Shown: positions 43,994-53,706 of the stretch, piece after piece
How the letters are laid out: every line of letters begins with the position of its first letter
Position numbering within the stretch: the first letter of the stretch is position 1
DNA from: Erythrobacter sp.
GTDB taxonomy: Bacteria; Pseudomonadota; Alphaproteobacteria; Sphingomonadales; Sphingomonadaceae
DNA length: 64,000 nucleotides
NCBI GenBank assembly: GCA_027311945.1
Contig: DAICXZ010000030.1
Location: forward strand, 372,001 to 436,000
Reading direction: 5' to 3'
The notes under the pieces: generated by a model
Seen by the model: only the letters and a program-made list of their open reading frames with translations
Told to the model about the DNA's origin: nothing
Databases searched by the model: none
Program-made: the position numbers and the translations under genes

Positions 43994-45817
43994 ATGTGCG
44001 GAATTATTGGCATCGTGGGCAACCAGCCGGTCGCCCCGCGTCTTGTCGAAGGGCTGCGGCGGATGGAGTATCGCGGCTATGACAGCGCCGGGGTCTGCAC
44101 CTATCACGATGGCCAGCTGATCCGGCGCCGCGCGCAAGGCAAGCTCATCAATCTCGTCGCCGAGCTGGAGCGCAACCCTGCTCCGGGCACTGCGGGCATC
44201 GCCCATACCCGCTGGGCCACCCATGGCGCGCCGACCGAAAGCAATGCCCACCCGCACGCCACGCCGCAGGTTGCGCTGGTGCATAACGGGATCATCGAGA
44301 ACTTCCGCGAATTGCGTGAGGAGCTGCGCGGCACCGGGCGCAAGTTCGAGAGCGAGACCGACACCGAAGTCGTCGTTCATCTGGTCAGCCGTGAGATCGA
44401 GGCAGGCAGGACGCCGCAAGAGGCGGTGCAGACGATACTCCCGCGCCTGCGCGGTGCCTTCGCGCTGGCGATCCAGTTCCGTGACTATCCCGATCTGTTG
44501 ATCGGCGCGCGGCTCGGCTCGCCGCTGGTGGTGGGCCATGCCGACGGCGAGACCTATCTTGGCTCCGATGCGCTGGCGCTGGCGCCGCTGACGCAGGACA
44601 TCACCTATCTCGAAGAGGGTGACTGGGTGGTCGTCACCCGCGAGGGCGCGCAGATCTTCGATGCCAGCGGCGCCCAGGTTGAACGCGAGCAGACGCGCTC
44701 GGGCGCGTCGGCGGCCGCGATCGAGAAGGGCAACTATCGCCACTTCATGCAGAAGGAGATCTTCGAGCAGCCGACCGTGGTTGCCCAGACGCTGCGCTCC
44801 TATCTGCGCCCGGTCGAACAGCAGGTTGCCCTGCCGCAGATCGATTTCGATATTTCGGCGGTCAATCGCGTGACCATCGTCGCCTGCGGCACGTCCTACT
44901 ATGCCGGGATGGTGGCGAAATACTGGTTCGAGCAGTTCGCGCGCGTGCCGGTCGACATCGATTTCGCCTCCGAGTTTCGTTATCGCGATCCGGTGCTGGA
45001 GCCGGGCGGGCTGGCGCTGTTCATCTCACAGAGCGGCGAGACCGCCGACACGCTGGCGGCGCTCAAACACTGCAAGGCCGAGGGGCAGGTTATCGCCGCC
45101 GTAGTCAACGTGCCGACCAGCTCGATGGCGCGCGAGGCCGATCTGCTGCTGCCAACCCACGCCGGGCCGGAAATCGGCGTCGCCTCGACCAAGGCCTTCA
45201 CCTGCCAGCTGGCCGTGCTTGCCGCGCTTGCCGCGCATTTCGCGGTGAAGAAGGGGCGGCTCGATGCTGCCGAGGAGGCCGAGATCGTGCGCCACCTGCT
45301 CGAAGCGCCCGCTGCGCTCAACGCCGCGCTCGACCATGACGAGACGATTGCCGCCATGGCGCACCTCGTCGCTCCGGCACGCGATGTGCTCTATCTCGGG
45401 CGAGGGCCGGACTTTCCACTGGCGCTCGAAGGTGCGCTAAAGCTTAAGGAAATCAGCTATATACACGCCGAAGGCTATGCCAGCGGCGAAATGAAGCATG
45501 GGCCTATAGCGCTGATCGACGACAAGGTGCCGGTGATCGTTCTGGCGCCCTCGGGTCCGCTGTTCGAGAAGACCGTTTCGAACATGCAGGAAGTGCAGGC
45601 ACGCGGCGGGCAGGTGATCCTGATCTCCGACGAAGCGGGGATCGCCGAGGCAGGCGAAGGCTGCATCGCCACGATTCCGATGCCGAAGGTCCACCCGCTG
45701 ATCGCGCCGCTGGTCTATGCCGTGCCGGTGCAGCTGCTTGCCTATCATGTGGCCTGCGCCAAAGGCACGGATGTCGACCAGCCGCGCAACCTCGCCAAGT
45801 CGGTGACCGTCGAATAG
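43994..45817 (+). CDS. glmS: Glutamine-fructose-6-phosphate aminotransferase (isomerizing)
   Basis: A 607-residue GlmS, the first step to UDP-N-acetylglucosamine. The N-terminal Cys of M-C-G-I-I-G-I is the glutaminase nucleophile; R-M-E-Y-R-G-Y-D-S-A-G follows. Two SIS domains make up the isomerase part, with C-G-T-S-Y-Y-A-G and S-Q-S-G-E-T-A-D, and the C-terminus ends K-S-V-T-V-E as in the family. GGAG precedes the ATG. It is separated from glmU by one lipoprotein gene. Confidence 0.97.
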   Translation: MCGIIGIVGNQPVAPRLVEGLRRMEYRGYDSAGVCTYHDGQLIRRRAQGKLINLVAELERNPAPGTAGIAHTRWATHGAPTESNAHPHATPQVALVHNGIIENFRELREELRGTGRKFESETDTEVVVHLVSREIEAGRTPQEAVQTILPRLRGAFALAIQFRDYPDLLIGARLGSPLVVGHADGETYLGSDALALAPLTQDITYLEEGDWVVVTREGAQIFDASGAQVEREQTRSGASAAAIEKGNYRHFMQKEIFEQPTVVAQTLRSYLRPVEQQVALPQIDFDISAVNRVTIVACGTSYYAGMVAKYWFEQFARVPVDIDFASEFRYRDPVLEPGGLALFISQSGETADTLAALKHCKAEGQVIAAVVNVPTSSMAREADLLLPTHAGPEIGVASTKAFTCQLAVLAALAAHFAVKKGRLDAAEEAEIVRHLLEAPAALNAALDHDETIAAMAHLVAPARDVLYLGRGPDFPLALEGALKLKEISYIHAEGYASGEMKHGPIALIDDKVPVIVLAPSGPLFEKTVSNMQEVQARGGQVILISDEAGIAEAGEGCIATIPMPKVHPLIAPLVYAVPVQLLAYHVACAKGTDVDQPRNLAKSVTVE

Positions 45818-45886
45818 GGCTGCCTTTGGAATAATTGGGGCTGGCGCTTTACGCGGCAATAACCAATTGCTCGCTATTGGCACTTT

Positions 45887-48235
45887 GTGAGTGACGGACA
45901 TTCCGATCTGCCGAAACTGCCGCTGCAACTGAGTCCGCTGCAAGTTCTGGGCCTGAAGGATACCGCAGAGGGCGACTGGTCGCGTCTGCGCAGCCTTCAA
46001 TATTCTTCTTTGCACAAGGAAGCACCTGGGCGCGCCCTGGCGAATATCGGGGCATCGCTGGTGGCGATCTCGATCTATTCGGACCACATCAACATTGTGT
46101 TGCTGGCCGTGTGGGGCTTCGCGCAGCTCGTGGCGGGGCTCAACCTTCTGCGGATCGAACAGAAGTTCGCTCATCTCGACGGGCGGCGCATGACACGCAG
46201 CGATTTCTGCGGCCATATGCTGGCAGTCGGCGCGCTCGCCAGCTTGTGGGGCTTCGCGCTGCTGGATTTCGTTCCAGAGGGGCGAATGGTCGACCACTTC
46301 GCGCTGTGGGCCATTGTCGGCATGATGGTGGCGGGCGCTTCGGCGACGTTGAATTCCGCGCCTGCCGGGCCGGCGCTGTTCGGGTTTGTGACAGGGATCG
46401 CGGGCACCATATCGTTCGCCTTGGCTGACGAATGGTATTTCGTGGCGGTCTGTGCGGCCTTTGCCGGCATTGCGGTGGGCAGCGCGATCGCCACCGGACG
46501 GGTGTTCCTCTCCGCGAGAATTGCAGAGGTGGGGGTGGCGGAGAAGAGCGAGGTGGTGTCGCTGTTGCTGCGCGAGCACGAAGCGAATGATGCCGACTGG
46601 GTTTGGCAGATCGATATAAACCGCAAGGTTCTCTCACCCTCTCCGCGCTTTGCCTATGCGCTGGGTCGCGATCGTGCTGCGGTCCAGGGCGAGAGCCTCC
46701 TGCGCCTGATCGCAGGCGACATCGCGCGTGATGCCAGCGAAGAAGAAGGCCTGCGTGAGCTGGCCGAAAATCTGAAGCGGCGAGAGACCTTTTCCGACCT
46801 GATGGTACAGGTGCAAGTGCCCGATGGTTGTCGCTGGTGGCAGCTGTCGGGCGCGCCGATCATCGATGAGAAGGGCAACTTTCGCGGGTTCCGCGGTGTT
46901 GGTTCGGACGTGACGGTGCAGCGCGACCGTGACGAGAAAATCGCTTACCTGGCACGCTACGACACGCTTTCCGGCTTGCCCAACCGGCTGATGCTGACAG
47001 AGGCGCTAGGAGATGCGCTTCGCTATTGCGAGCAGTGGAAGTCGCGCTGTGCGTTCCTGATGATCGACCTCGATCGCTTCAAGTCGATCAACGATTCGCT
47101 CGGCCACCAGATGGGCGACCGGCTGCTGGCCAAGGTCTCGCAGCGGCTGGCATCGGTCCTCGGTGAGGGCGAGATGTGTGGTCGTCTGGGCGGCGACGAG
47201 TTCGCGGTGGTGATCCGCGATGCGGGCAAGATCGGCAATGTCGAGCGGATTTGCGAGGCGATTATCACCAGCCTTTCGAAACCCTACAACCTCGATCACC
47301 ACACTTTGTTCATCGGTGCCAGTGTTGGCTCGGCAATCGGTCCGCGTGACGGATCGACGGTCGAGACGCTGATGCGCAACGCCGACCTCGCACTTTATCG
47401 GGCGAAGGATGAAGGCGGCAACGTTCACTTCAGCTACGTGCCTTCGCTCCACGCCGAGGCCGAGGAGCGGCGCGTGCTCGAAGGCAGCCTGCGCCGCGCC
47501 ATTGCCAACGACGAGTTGCAGCTCAACTTCCAGCCGGTGGTCGATGCGAACAGCGAAGACGTGGTCAGCTTCGAAGCGCTGCTGCGCTGGAACAGCTGCG
47601 AACATGGCATGGTCAGCCCGGCCAAGTTCATTCCGCTTGCCGAAGACACCCGCCTGATCGTCCCCATCGGCAACTGGGTGCTGCACAATGCCTGCCGCGA
47701 GGCGGTCAAGTGGCCGACCCAGGTCAGGATTGCTGTCAACGTTTCGGGCGAGCAGCTGCTTGAGCCCGCCTTTGCCGATGAAGTGGTGCGTGCACTTGCC
47801 GACTCGGGCCTGCCGCCGCAGCGCCTTGAAGTCGAGGTCACCGAAAGCGTGTTCCTGCGCGACGGGCGCACCGCGCGCGAGACGCTGGAGAAGATTCTTG
47901 CGCTCGGCTGCACGGTGGCGCTCGACGATTTCGGCACCGGCTATAGCTCGCTCGGCTATCTGCGCTCGCTGCGCTTCTCCACGATCAAGGTGGACCGCAG
48001 CTTCGTTCTCGGGGCCAGCGAAGGCAGCCAGGAAAGCGTGGCGATTATCAACGCCGTGGTCGCTATGGCGCGGAGCCTCAACATGACCACCACGGCCGAG
48101 GGCGTGGAGGACAAGGAGCAGGCGCGGATGATCCGCGAACTCGGCTGCAACAAGATCCAGGGCTATTACTTCGGGCGGCCGATGCTGGCCGAGGACGCGC
48201 GAAAATTGCTGCGGATGAAGCGGGAAGCGGCCTAG
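45887..48235 (+). CDS. Membrane-bound GGDEF-EAL protein with PAS domain
   Basis: A 782-residue c-di-GMP signalling protein. About six transmembrane helices (residues roughly 50-215) lead into a PAS domain (about 235-345), a GGDEF domain with intact G-G-D-E-F at 435-439, and an EAL domain with E-A-L starting at 563, D-D-F-G-T-G-Y and T-A-E-G-V-E-D. Both catalytic halves look complete, so it may make and degrade c-di-GMP, or one half may be silent. The start is a GTG at 45887. No partner receptor is adjacent. Confidence 0.92.
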   Translation: MSDGHSDLPKLPLQLSPLQVLGLKDTAEGDWSRLRSLQYSSLHKEAPGRALANIGASLVAISIYSDHINIVLLAVWGFAQLVAGLNLLRIEQKFAHLDGRRMTRSDFCGHMLAVGALASLWGFALLDFVPEGRMVDHFALWAIVGMMVAGASATLNSAPAGPALFGFVTGIAGTISFALADEWYFVAVCAAFAGIAVGSAIATGRVFLSARIAEVGVAEKSEVVSLLLREHEANDADWVWQIDINRKVLSPSPRFAYALGRDRAAVQGESLLRLIAGDIARDASEEEGLRELAENLKRRETFSDLMVQVQVPDGCRWWQLSGAPIIDEKGNFRGFRGVGSDVTVQRDRDEKIAYLARYDTLSGLPNRLMLTEALGDALRYCEQWKSRCAFLMIDLDRFKSINDSLGHQMGDRLLAKVSQRLASVLGEGEMCGRLGGDEFAVVIRDAGKIGNVERICEAIITSLSKPYNLDHHTLFIGASVGSAIGPRDGSTVETLMRNADLALYRAKDEGGNVHFSYVPSLHAEAEERRVLEGSLRRAIANDELQLNFQPVVDANSEDVVSFEALLRWNSCEHGMVSPAKFIPLAEDTRLIVPIGNWVLHNACREAVKWPTQVRIAVNVSGEQLLEPAFADEVVRALADSGLPPQRLEVEVTESVFLRDGRTARETLEKILALGCTVALDDFGTGYSSLGYLRSLRFSTIKVDRSFVLGASEGSQESVAIINAVVAMARSLNMTTTAEGVEDKEQARMIRELGCNKIQGYYFGRPMLAEDARKLLRMKREAA

Positions 48236-48244
48236 TTTTCTTTT

Positions 48245-48344
48245 CGATCGCCCATCCGGGCGATCGTCCTCGGTGCTGATCCCTCCACTACGTTACGGGG
48301 CACCTGCGGGCGCGCGGTCGCGCTTGCGGCCCCGAGGGGGCCGC
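48245..48344. repeat. Two perfect inverted repeats between convergent genes
   Basis: CGATCGCCC (48245-48253) pairs with GGGCGATCG (48258-48266), 4-base loop; GCGGCCCC (48326-48333) pairs with GGGGCCGC (48337-48344), 3-base loop. They lie between the stops of the GGDEF-EAL gene (48235) and purQ (48371). There is no T-run of the canonical kind, but the stems may still end transcription or mark a repeat family. No gene is seen in this interval. Confidence 0.6.
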
Positions 48345-48370
48345 TTCAGAAGGTAAGCCTGGCGCGGCGC

Positions 48371-49042
48371 TTAGGCGACCGCGAGGTTCGCGAAGATGCT
48401 CTCGAACATGGCGCGGCCGTCGCTTCCGCCTTGCGCATCCTCGATAGCGCGCTCGGGGTGCGGCATCATGCCGAGCACATTGCCCGCTTCGTTCAGCACA
48501 CCGGCAATGTCGCGCTGCGAGCCGTTCACCGCCTCGCCATAGCGGAAGGCCACGCGGCCTTCGCCTTCGAGCCGGTCAAGCGTTTCGGCGTCGGCGAAGA
48601 AGTTGCCATCGTGGTGGGCGACCGGAATGCGGATCGTCGCACCGGAGCCATAGCCGCGGGTAAACAGGCTCTCGCCATTCTCCACCGTCAGCGGCACGGT
48701 GCGGCAAATGAAGGTCTGCCCGGCATTGCGCATCAACGCACCCGGCAGCAGCCCGGCCTCGGTCAACACCTGAAAACCGTTGCACACGCCGAGCACCGGC
48801 ACGCCGCGCTCAGCCGCTGCAACCACGCTGCGCATGATCGGGCTGTTGGCTGCCATCGCGCCCGAGCGCAGATAGTCGCCATAGGAAAAGCCGCCGGGCA
48901 GGGCGATGAAGTCGAGCCCATCGGGCAGCTCGGCATCGCCGTGCCAGACGCGGATTGGAGCTGTGCCGGAGACCTGTTCGATCGCCACCGCCATGTCGCG
49001 GTCGCAGTTCGATCCGGGAAAGGTGATGACTGCGGCGCGCAT
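48371..49042 (-). CDS. purQ: Phosphoribosylformylglycinamidine synthase, glutaminase subunit
   Basis: A 223-residue PurQ, the glutamine amidotransferase part of FGAM synthase. The nucleophile Cys lies in L-G-V-C-N-G-F-Q, and [13 protein letters not shown] is the family signature; the His-Glu partners are in M-P-H-P-E. The ATG at 49042 overlaps the purS stop as TGATG. The large subunit purL is not in the window. Confidence 0.96.
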   Translation of the reverse strand: MRAAVITFPGSNCDRDMAVAIEQVSGTAPIRVWHGDAELPDGLDFIALPGGFSYGDYLRSGAMAANSPIMRSVVAAAERGVPVLGVCNGFQVLTEAGLLPGALMRNAGQTFICRTVPLTVENGESLFTRGYGSGATIRIPVAHHDGNFFADAETLDRLEGEGRVAFRYGEAVNGSQRDIAGVLNEAGNVLGMMPHPERAIEDAQGGSDGRAMFESIFANLAVA

Positions 49043-49278
49043 CAGGCGGCAACCTTCTCGATGCGGTAGTTCTCGATCACCGTGTTGGCGAGTAGCTTCT
49101 CGCACATGTCGGCGAGCGCCTCATCGCTGGTGGTATCGGCCACTTCCAGTTCGATCAGGCGGCCGATGCGCACGTCTTCGACCCCGGTAAAGCCAAGCCC
49201 ATCGAGCGCGTGGTGCACAGCGCGACCCTGCGGATCGAGAACGCCGGGCTTCAGGCTGACATGGATGCGGACTTTCAT
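49042..49278 (-). CDS. purS: Phosphoribosylformylglycinamidine synthase, PurS subunit
   Basis: A 78-residue PurS, which bridges PurQ and PurL in the three-part FGAM synthase. The start [16 protein letters not shown] is diagnostic. Coupled to purQ by TGATG and divergent from the PepSY gene. Confidence 0.95.
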   Translation of the reverse strand: MKVRIHVSLKPGVLDPQGRAVHHALDGLGFTGVEDVRIGRLIELEVADTTSDEALADMCEKLLANTVIENYRIEKVAA

Positions 49279-49449
49279 GGGCTTTCTCGCGAATGGAATT
49301 TCGGACCGGGTGTGACCGGCCTATGGCTATTGCCGCGCCAGCACACAAGAGGGCAGGTGCTCCCAGCCACAACAGTTTATTACAATTGCTCCGTTGTGCA
49401 GGGGACATCAGGGTTCTACCCCAAGGGCCATCCAAACATGGAGGGTCGT

Positions 49450-50631
49450 GTGAGCCAGTCGCGTAAGAGCACCATGTCAGGGGCCGGGCAACCGGCGAAG
49501 GGCCGCCCATTCTTGTCGGCCCGCGCACGACGACAGAAGTTGTGGCTGGATGTGCATCGCTGGCTCGGCATCATCCTGCTGATCCCGATGGCGGTGCTGG
49601 GCGTGACCGGCTCAGCGCAGGTCTGGCCCGAGGAAACCGAGGCGCTGCTCAACCCCGCGCGCGAAGTGGCGGCCAGCGCCGATCCTGCCGCGCTGACCGT
49701 GGCACATGTGGCGGCAGCGCGCGCAGGGGCGAGTGACTATGGCCCGCTCACCGCAATCGAGGTCGGGGAAGTCGGCACTCCGCTGGTTGCGCGCAGCGCG
49801 CCCTATGCCGAACCCCTGCATGGCATTGCCGGGCCAGTTTCGCGGCTGATCTACGTCGATCCGGACAGCGCGCAGGTGATCGACAGCGCGCCCTCGTCGG
49901 GCAGTTTCATGTGGTACATGCACTTTGTCCATGGCCTGTTCCTGATTCCCGATGTCGGACGGCAGGTGGTCGGCTGGATGGGCTGGTTCCTGCTTGTGTC
50001 CGCCGTGACGGGGCTGGTGGTGTTCTGGCCCGGCAAAGGCCGGATCGTGGCCGCGCTGCGCTGGCGCAAGCGCGATGGCAAGGCGATGAACCTGCACCGG
50101 CAATCGGGTTTCCTCCTGTCATTGGTCATTATCGTCGAAGCGGTGACGGGGGCGTGGATTTCCTTCCCACAGGCGATGGCATCGCTGGTCGAACCCGGCG
50201 TCGAGCAACCACAGCGCCGTCGCCCACCGCCGCCCGGAGGCGATGGCGCGCCGCTGGCGGTGAGCGACGAGGCTTGGCTGGCTGCGCTCGGCGAAGCGGA
50301 AATCGCCTTTCCCGGTCGCCCGAAGTCCATTGCTGCGCCCACCAGGCGTGAAGGTTCATGGCAGATCGAACTGGCGGGCGAGGGCGTCGATGGCTCGGTC
50401 AGCGTGCCAGTCGATGGCGGCGAGGTGACGGTCGATGAAAGCGAGCAGCGCGCTGGCCCGCCGCCACCAAGTACCCGTGCGGGGGCGATCGCGACGGTCA
50501 TGCGGCAGCTCCACTATGCCACCATTGGCGGCATCGTCTGGCAACTGCTGGTGTTCCTGAGCGGGCTCGCGCTGACGTTCCTCGCCGTTTCCGGCATCTA
50601 CACCTGGGGCAAGCGCAAGCTGGGCCGTTAG
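49450..50631 (+). CDS. PepSY-associated transmembrane protein
   Basis: A 393-residue membrane protein with four helices and a large periplasmic part between the first and second. His residues at W-L-D-V-H-R-W, Y-M-H-F-V-H-G, N-L-H-R-Q-S-G and Q-L-H-Y-A-T are positioned as haem or metal ligands, as in PepSY-type reductases linked to siderophore-iron uptake (PiuB, FsrB). The GTG at 49450 follows GGAGGG; an ATG at 49438 is possible. No siderophore receptor is directly adjacent; the nearest TonB-dependent receptor is at 54699. Its role here is not known. Confidence 0.85.
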   Translation: MSQSRKSTMSGAGQPAKGRPFLSARARRQKLWLDVHRWLGIILLIPMAVLGVTGSAQVWPEETEALLNPAREVAASADPAALTVAHVAAARAGASDYGPLTAIEVGEVGTPLVARSAPYAEPLHGIAGPVSRLIYVDPDSAQVIDSAPSSGSFMWYMHFVHGLFLIPDVGRQVVGWMGWFLLVSAVTGLVVFWPGKGRIVAALRWRKRDGKAMNLHRQSGFLLSLVIIVEAVTGAWISFPQAMASLVEPGVEQPQRRRPPPPGGDGAPLAVSDEAWLAALGEAEIAFPGRPKSIAAPTRREGSWQIELAGEGVDGSVSVPVDGGEVTVDESEQRAGPPPPSTRAGAIATVMRQLHYATIGGIVWQLLVFLSGLALTFLAVSGIYTWGKRKLGR

Positions 50632-50653
50632 GGCGGAATGGTTCTACCTTGCT

Positions 50654-50737
50654 CCCCTCCCCTTGGGGAGGGGCTGGGGGTGGGGGCTCGGCGCTGGCGT
50701 GGAACCCCCATCCCAACCCTTCCCCACAGGGGAAGGG
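50654..50737. repeat. Composite palindromic repeat between convergent genes
   Basis: CCCCTCCCC (50654-50662) pairs with GGGGAGGGG (50665-50673), and CCCTTCCCC (50717-50725) with GGGGAAGGG (50729-50737). The G-rich middle (GGGGGTGGGG) can also pair with CCCCCATCCC. It fills the gap between the stops at 50631 and 50766. Elements of this type recur in many Proteobacterial genomes. Confidence 0.75.
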
Positions 50738-50765
50738 CTTTGCGAGTTAGTGCTATGTCATCCTG

Positions 50766-53651
50766 CTAGGGCTGACCGGCCGGACGGGGCATGACCGCGA
50801 TTTCGAGCCGCTTGTCAGGTACGAGAAAGCGCTCGGCGGTCGCTGTAAGGTCTGCCGGGGTGAGTGCGGCGATCTTGTCGCGCCCGGTCAGGAACCGTTC
50901 GGTCCGCCATGGCTCGGACTGAACCTCGTCGGCGATCTGTAGCCAGCCGTTGTTGGTGTCGAGCAGGTTGTCGTAGGCCTCCAGCATGGGCTGGCGCGCG
51001 CGCAGCAGCAGGTCTTCGTCGATCGCGCCATCGCGCAGCTTGGCGAGCGTCTCCAGCATGGCCTCGCGCGCTTCGTCGACATGTGCGGCGCTGAGCGAGG
51101 CGGAGAAGCTGAAGGTGCCATAGCCCGGATAGGTGCGCGACTGTTCGGCATTGGCCGAGGGGGAGTAGGTTTGCCCCAGTTCCTCGCGCAGCGAATCGGT
51201 GAGCGCGATCCGCGCCACCCGCTGCAACAGTTCGAGCCGTAGGTTGGTGTCGTGATCCTTGTCGTCGGTGGTCGGCCAGATCATCGTCAGGCTGGCCTGA
51301 TCGGCGGGGCCATCGTGATAGACGACGCGCGGCGAGCGATCCTGCGTGAAGCTGCGCGAGAGGTTCTCGGTGTAGGGCCGGAAAGATGCCTCGCGCTGCG
51401 GCAGGGCGCCGAGTGTGCGGGACACCAGCGCAATCGCCCGGTCCTCGTTGATGTCGCCAACGATAGTGAGTTCGATCGCGCCGTGGTCGAGCCGGTCGGC
51501 GATACTGGCGCGCAGCTGATCGAAAGTCATCCCGAGATAGGCGTCTTCGTCCTGATAGGAGAAGCGCGGGTCGCCGTCGCTGATGATGCGCCCACGTTCG
51601 AAGCCGAGCGCGGCGGCAGGAGTGGCACTGCGGCGCGCGAAGAAAGCGCGCACGTTCTGCCGCGACTGCGCCTCTCCCGCCGAACGGAAGCCCGGATCGC
51701 TGAGCGCCGCGGCGAACAGTTCGAGTTGCAGTTCGAGGTCTTCGGGCGTGGTGCCCGCGGCCATCTGAAAGCGCGCTTCGTCGGAGGCAAAGCCAAGTGA
51801 CACGTTTCGCCCGGCGAGGATCGAGAGCAATTCGTCATAGCTGTGCTTGCCGAGCCCACCTTGCGGCAGGAACGAGGCGAGCCCGGTTGCCAGCGGGTTT
51901 TCGCGCGTGTTGAGCAGGTCGCCGCCATCGAGGTTTAGCCGCAGGAGCACGCGGTCGGCCTGAAGGTCGGTGCGCTTGAGATTAAGCATCACCCCGTTGG
52001 CAAAGGTTATTTCGCGAATGCCCAGTTCGGGCACTTGCGCATCCTTGACCACCTCGCCGGGAGTGCCGAAATCCTGATAGGCGAACTCGGTCAGGGCCTC
52101 GTCGGCAGGCGCGCTGACTTCGCGCTCCGTGCCTTCGTTCCAGACTGTGCGCAGAGCGCCGGCGCCGCCGTCTGGCGCAGCTTCGCCTTCGTAACGGATC
52201 AGCGGATCGTCGAGCGGCACCACCTCTTCGCGCAGCGCCGCCAGAACCGTGTCAGGGGTGATCTCGGGCGCATGAGCGGTGAAGCGTTCGAGTGCGCTTT
52301 CGGGCGTCGTCGGCACCTGTCCATCGCGCAGCAGCGTGACCGCGCCGGTGACGAAGGTCGAATTGGGGCGGGTGGCCGCGCCTGCCGCGTTGGCGGCTAT
52401 GGCGGCGCGATAGTTGGCAAGCTGCTCGGCCACTTCTGCTTCGGTGAAGCCGTAGGTCAGCGCGCGGCGATATTCCTCCTGCGCCGCTTCGAGCCCGCGC
52501 TCCCACGCGCCCGAGATGGCGTAGACGGTGAGCGAGGTGGTGCGCCCTTCCTTGCCGACATCGCTGGTGGACAGCCCGGCAGCGCGGAATGGCGGGTCCT
52601 CCAGCCGGGTCAGCCGTTCGAGCCGGCGGTTGATGATGTCGTAGCCGATCGCGCGCCGCAGCCGGATGCGCCGTGCCTCCTCGGTGTCGGGGCCGCCCAG
52701 CCATGGACCGTGGCGGCTGACCGTGATGCGCTGGGCGAGCGCAGGGTCGAGATAGATGTCGGACTTTCCGGCCAGGTCGAAGTCGACCGGCCCCATCGTG
52801 GCGGCGGGCACTGGCGGTTCGGCTTGCCAGTCTGCAAAGCGCTCGCGGATCATCGCCTCGACCGTGTCGGCATCGTAGTCGCCAACCACGATCAGCGCGA
52901 CGTTGTCGGGCCGGTAGAAGCGGTCCCACAGAGCTTTCAACTTGGCGCCGGTCGCCGCGCTGACGGTCTCGGGCAGGCCGCCGGGAAAGCGCTGCGCCAT
53001 GGCCGAGCCGGGATAGCTGAAAGCCAGCGAATCCTTGGCCGAGCGCTGCTGATAGGTGTCGCGGACCGAAATTTCGGAGAGGATAATGCCGCGTTCGCGC
53101 TCTACTGCCTCTTCGTCGAAGGTCAGTTCGCTGGCGGTCTCGCGCATCAGCATCAGCGCGGTGTCGAGCAGCGCGGTATCATTGCGCGGCAGGTCGAGCC
53201 GGTAGAGCGTGGTGTCGAAGCCGGTGGAAGCGTTGGTATCGGCCCCGAAGGCCAGCCCCTCGCGTTCGAGCAATTTCACCATCTCGCCTTCGGGCAAATG
53301 GGTCGAACCGTTGAAGGCCATGTGCTCGATATAGTGCGCCCAGCCTTGCTGCTCGTCGGTTTCGGCGGCGGAGCCGAAGTCGACCCACAGCTGCACCAGC
53401 CCCTGCTTGGGCGGGGTGGCATTGGGACGGATGATGTAGCGCATGCCATTGGCGAGCACGCCGGTGCGATAGGCCGGGTCTTTCGGCAGGTCGCTTGTCG
53501 CAAAAGGCCAGGGATCGGCGGCAGCGGCCACTGGCGCCTCGGCCGCATATTCGGGTGCCTGCGCCGCCGCCGGAGCGGTGATGGCAAGCGAAAGGGCGAG
53601 CGCGGAGGTGAGCGTCGCGAGAAGCCGCGCGCGATATGCAGGACATGTCAT
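50766..53651 (-). CDS. M16-family zinc metalloprotease, exported
   Basis: A 961-residue pitrilysin-type protease made of two M16 halves. A signal peptide (about 1-31, ending A-A-A-Q) exports it to the periplasm. The inverted zinc motif H-Y-I-E-H is at 106-110 and a Glu-rich segment at 180-193 supplies the third ligand; the second half is the inactive partner domain. The ATG at 53651 follows AAGG and opens the signal peptide. It is convergent with the PepSY gene and follows purC by 55 bases. Substrate peptides are unknown. Confidence 0.9.
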   Translation of the reverse strand: MTCPAYRARLLATLTSALALSLAITAPAAAQAPEYAAEAPVAAAADPWPFATSDLPKDPAYRTGVLANGMRYIIRPNATPPKQGLVQLWVDFGSAAETDEQQGWAHYIEHMAFNGSTHLPEGEMVKLLEREGLAFGADTNASTGFDTTLYRLDLPRNDTALLDTALMLMRETASELTFDEEAVERERGIILSEISVRDTYQQRSAKDSLAFSYPGSAMAQRFPGGLPETVSAATGAKLKALWDRFYRPDNVALIVVGDYDADTVEAMIRERFADWQAEPPVPAATMGPVDFDLAGKSDIYLDPALAQRITVSRHGPWLGGPDTEEARRIRLRRAIGYDIINRRLERLTRLEDPPFRAAGLSTSDVGKEGRTTSLTVYAISGAWERGLEAAQEEYRRALTYGFTEAEVAEQLANYRAAIAANAAGAATRPNSTFVTGAVTLLRDGQVPTTPESALERFTAHAPEITPDTVLAALREEVVPLDDPLIRYEGEAAPDGGAGALRTVWNEGTEREVSAPADEALTEFAYQDFGTPGEVVKDAQVPELGIREITFANGVMLNLKRTDLQADRVLLRLNLDGGDLLNTRENPLATGLASFLPQGGLGKHSYDELLSILAGRNVSLGFASDEARFQMAAGTTPEDLELQLELFAAALSDPGFRSAGEAQSRQNVRAFFARRSATPAAALGFERGRIISDGDPRFSYQDEDAYLGMTFDQLRASIADRLDHGAIELTIVGDINEDRAIALVSRTLGALPQREASFRPYTENLSRSFTQDRSPRVVYHDGPADQASLTMIWPTTDDKDHDTNLRLELLQRVARIALTDSLREELGQTYSPSANAEQSRTYPGYGTFSFSASLSAAHVDEAREAMLETLAKLRDGAIDEDLLLRARQPMLEAYDNLLDTNNGWLQIADEVQSEPWRTERFLTGRDKIAALTPADLTATAERFLVPDKRLEIAVMPRPAGQP

Positions 53652-53706
53652 TGCCGCACCTTGTGGCGGCAACGAGCTGAACCTGCAATGATTGCGCGCG
53701 GGCGGC

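Noticed and set aside
49368-49398. Fur-box-like inverted repeat before the PepSY gene
   Set aside because: Only a 6-bp CACAAC/GTTGTG repeat is seen; it does not match a Fur box.
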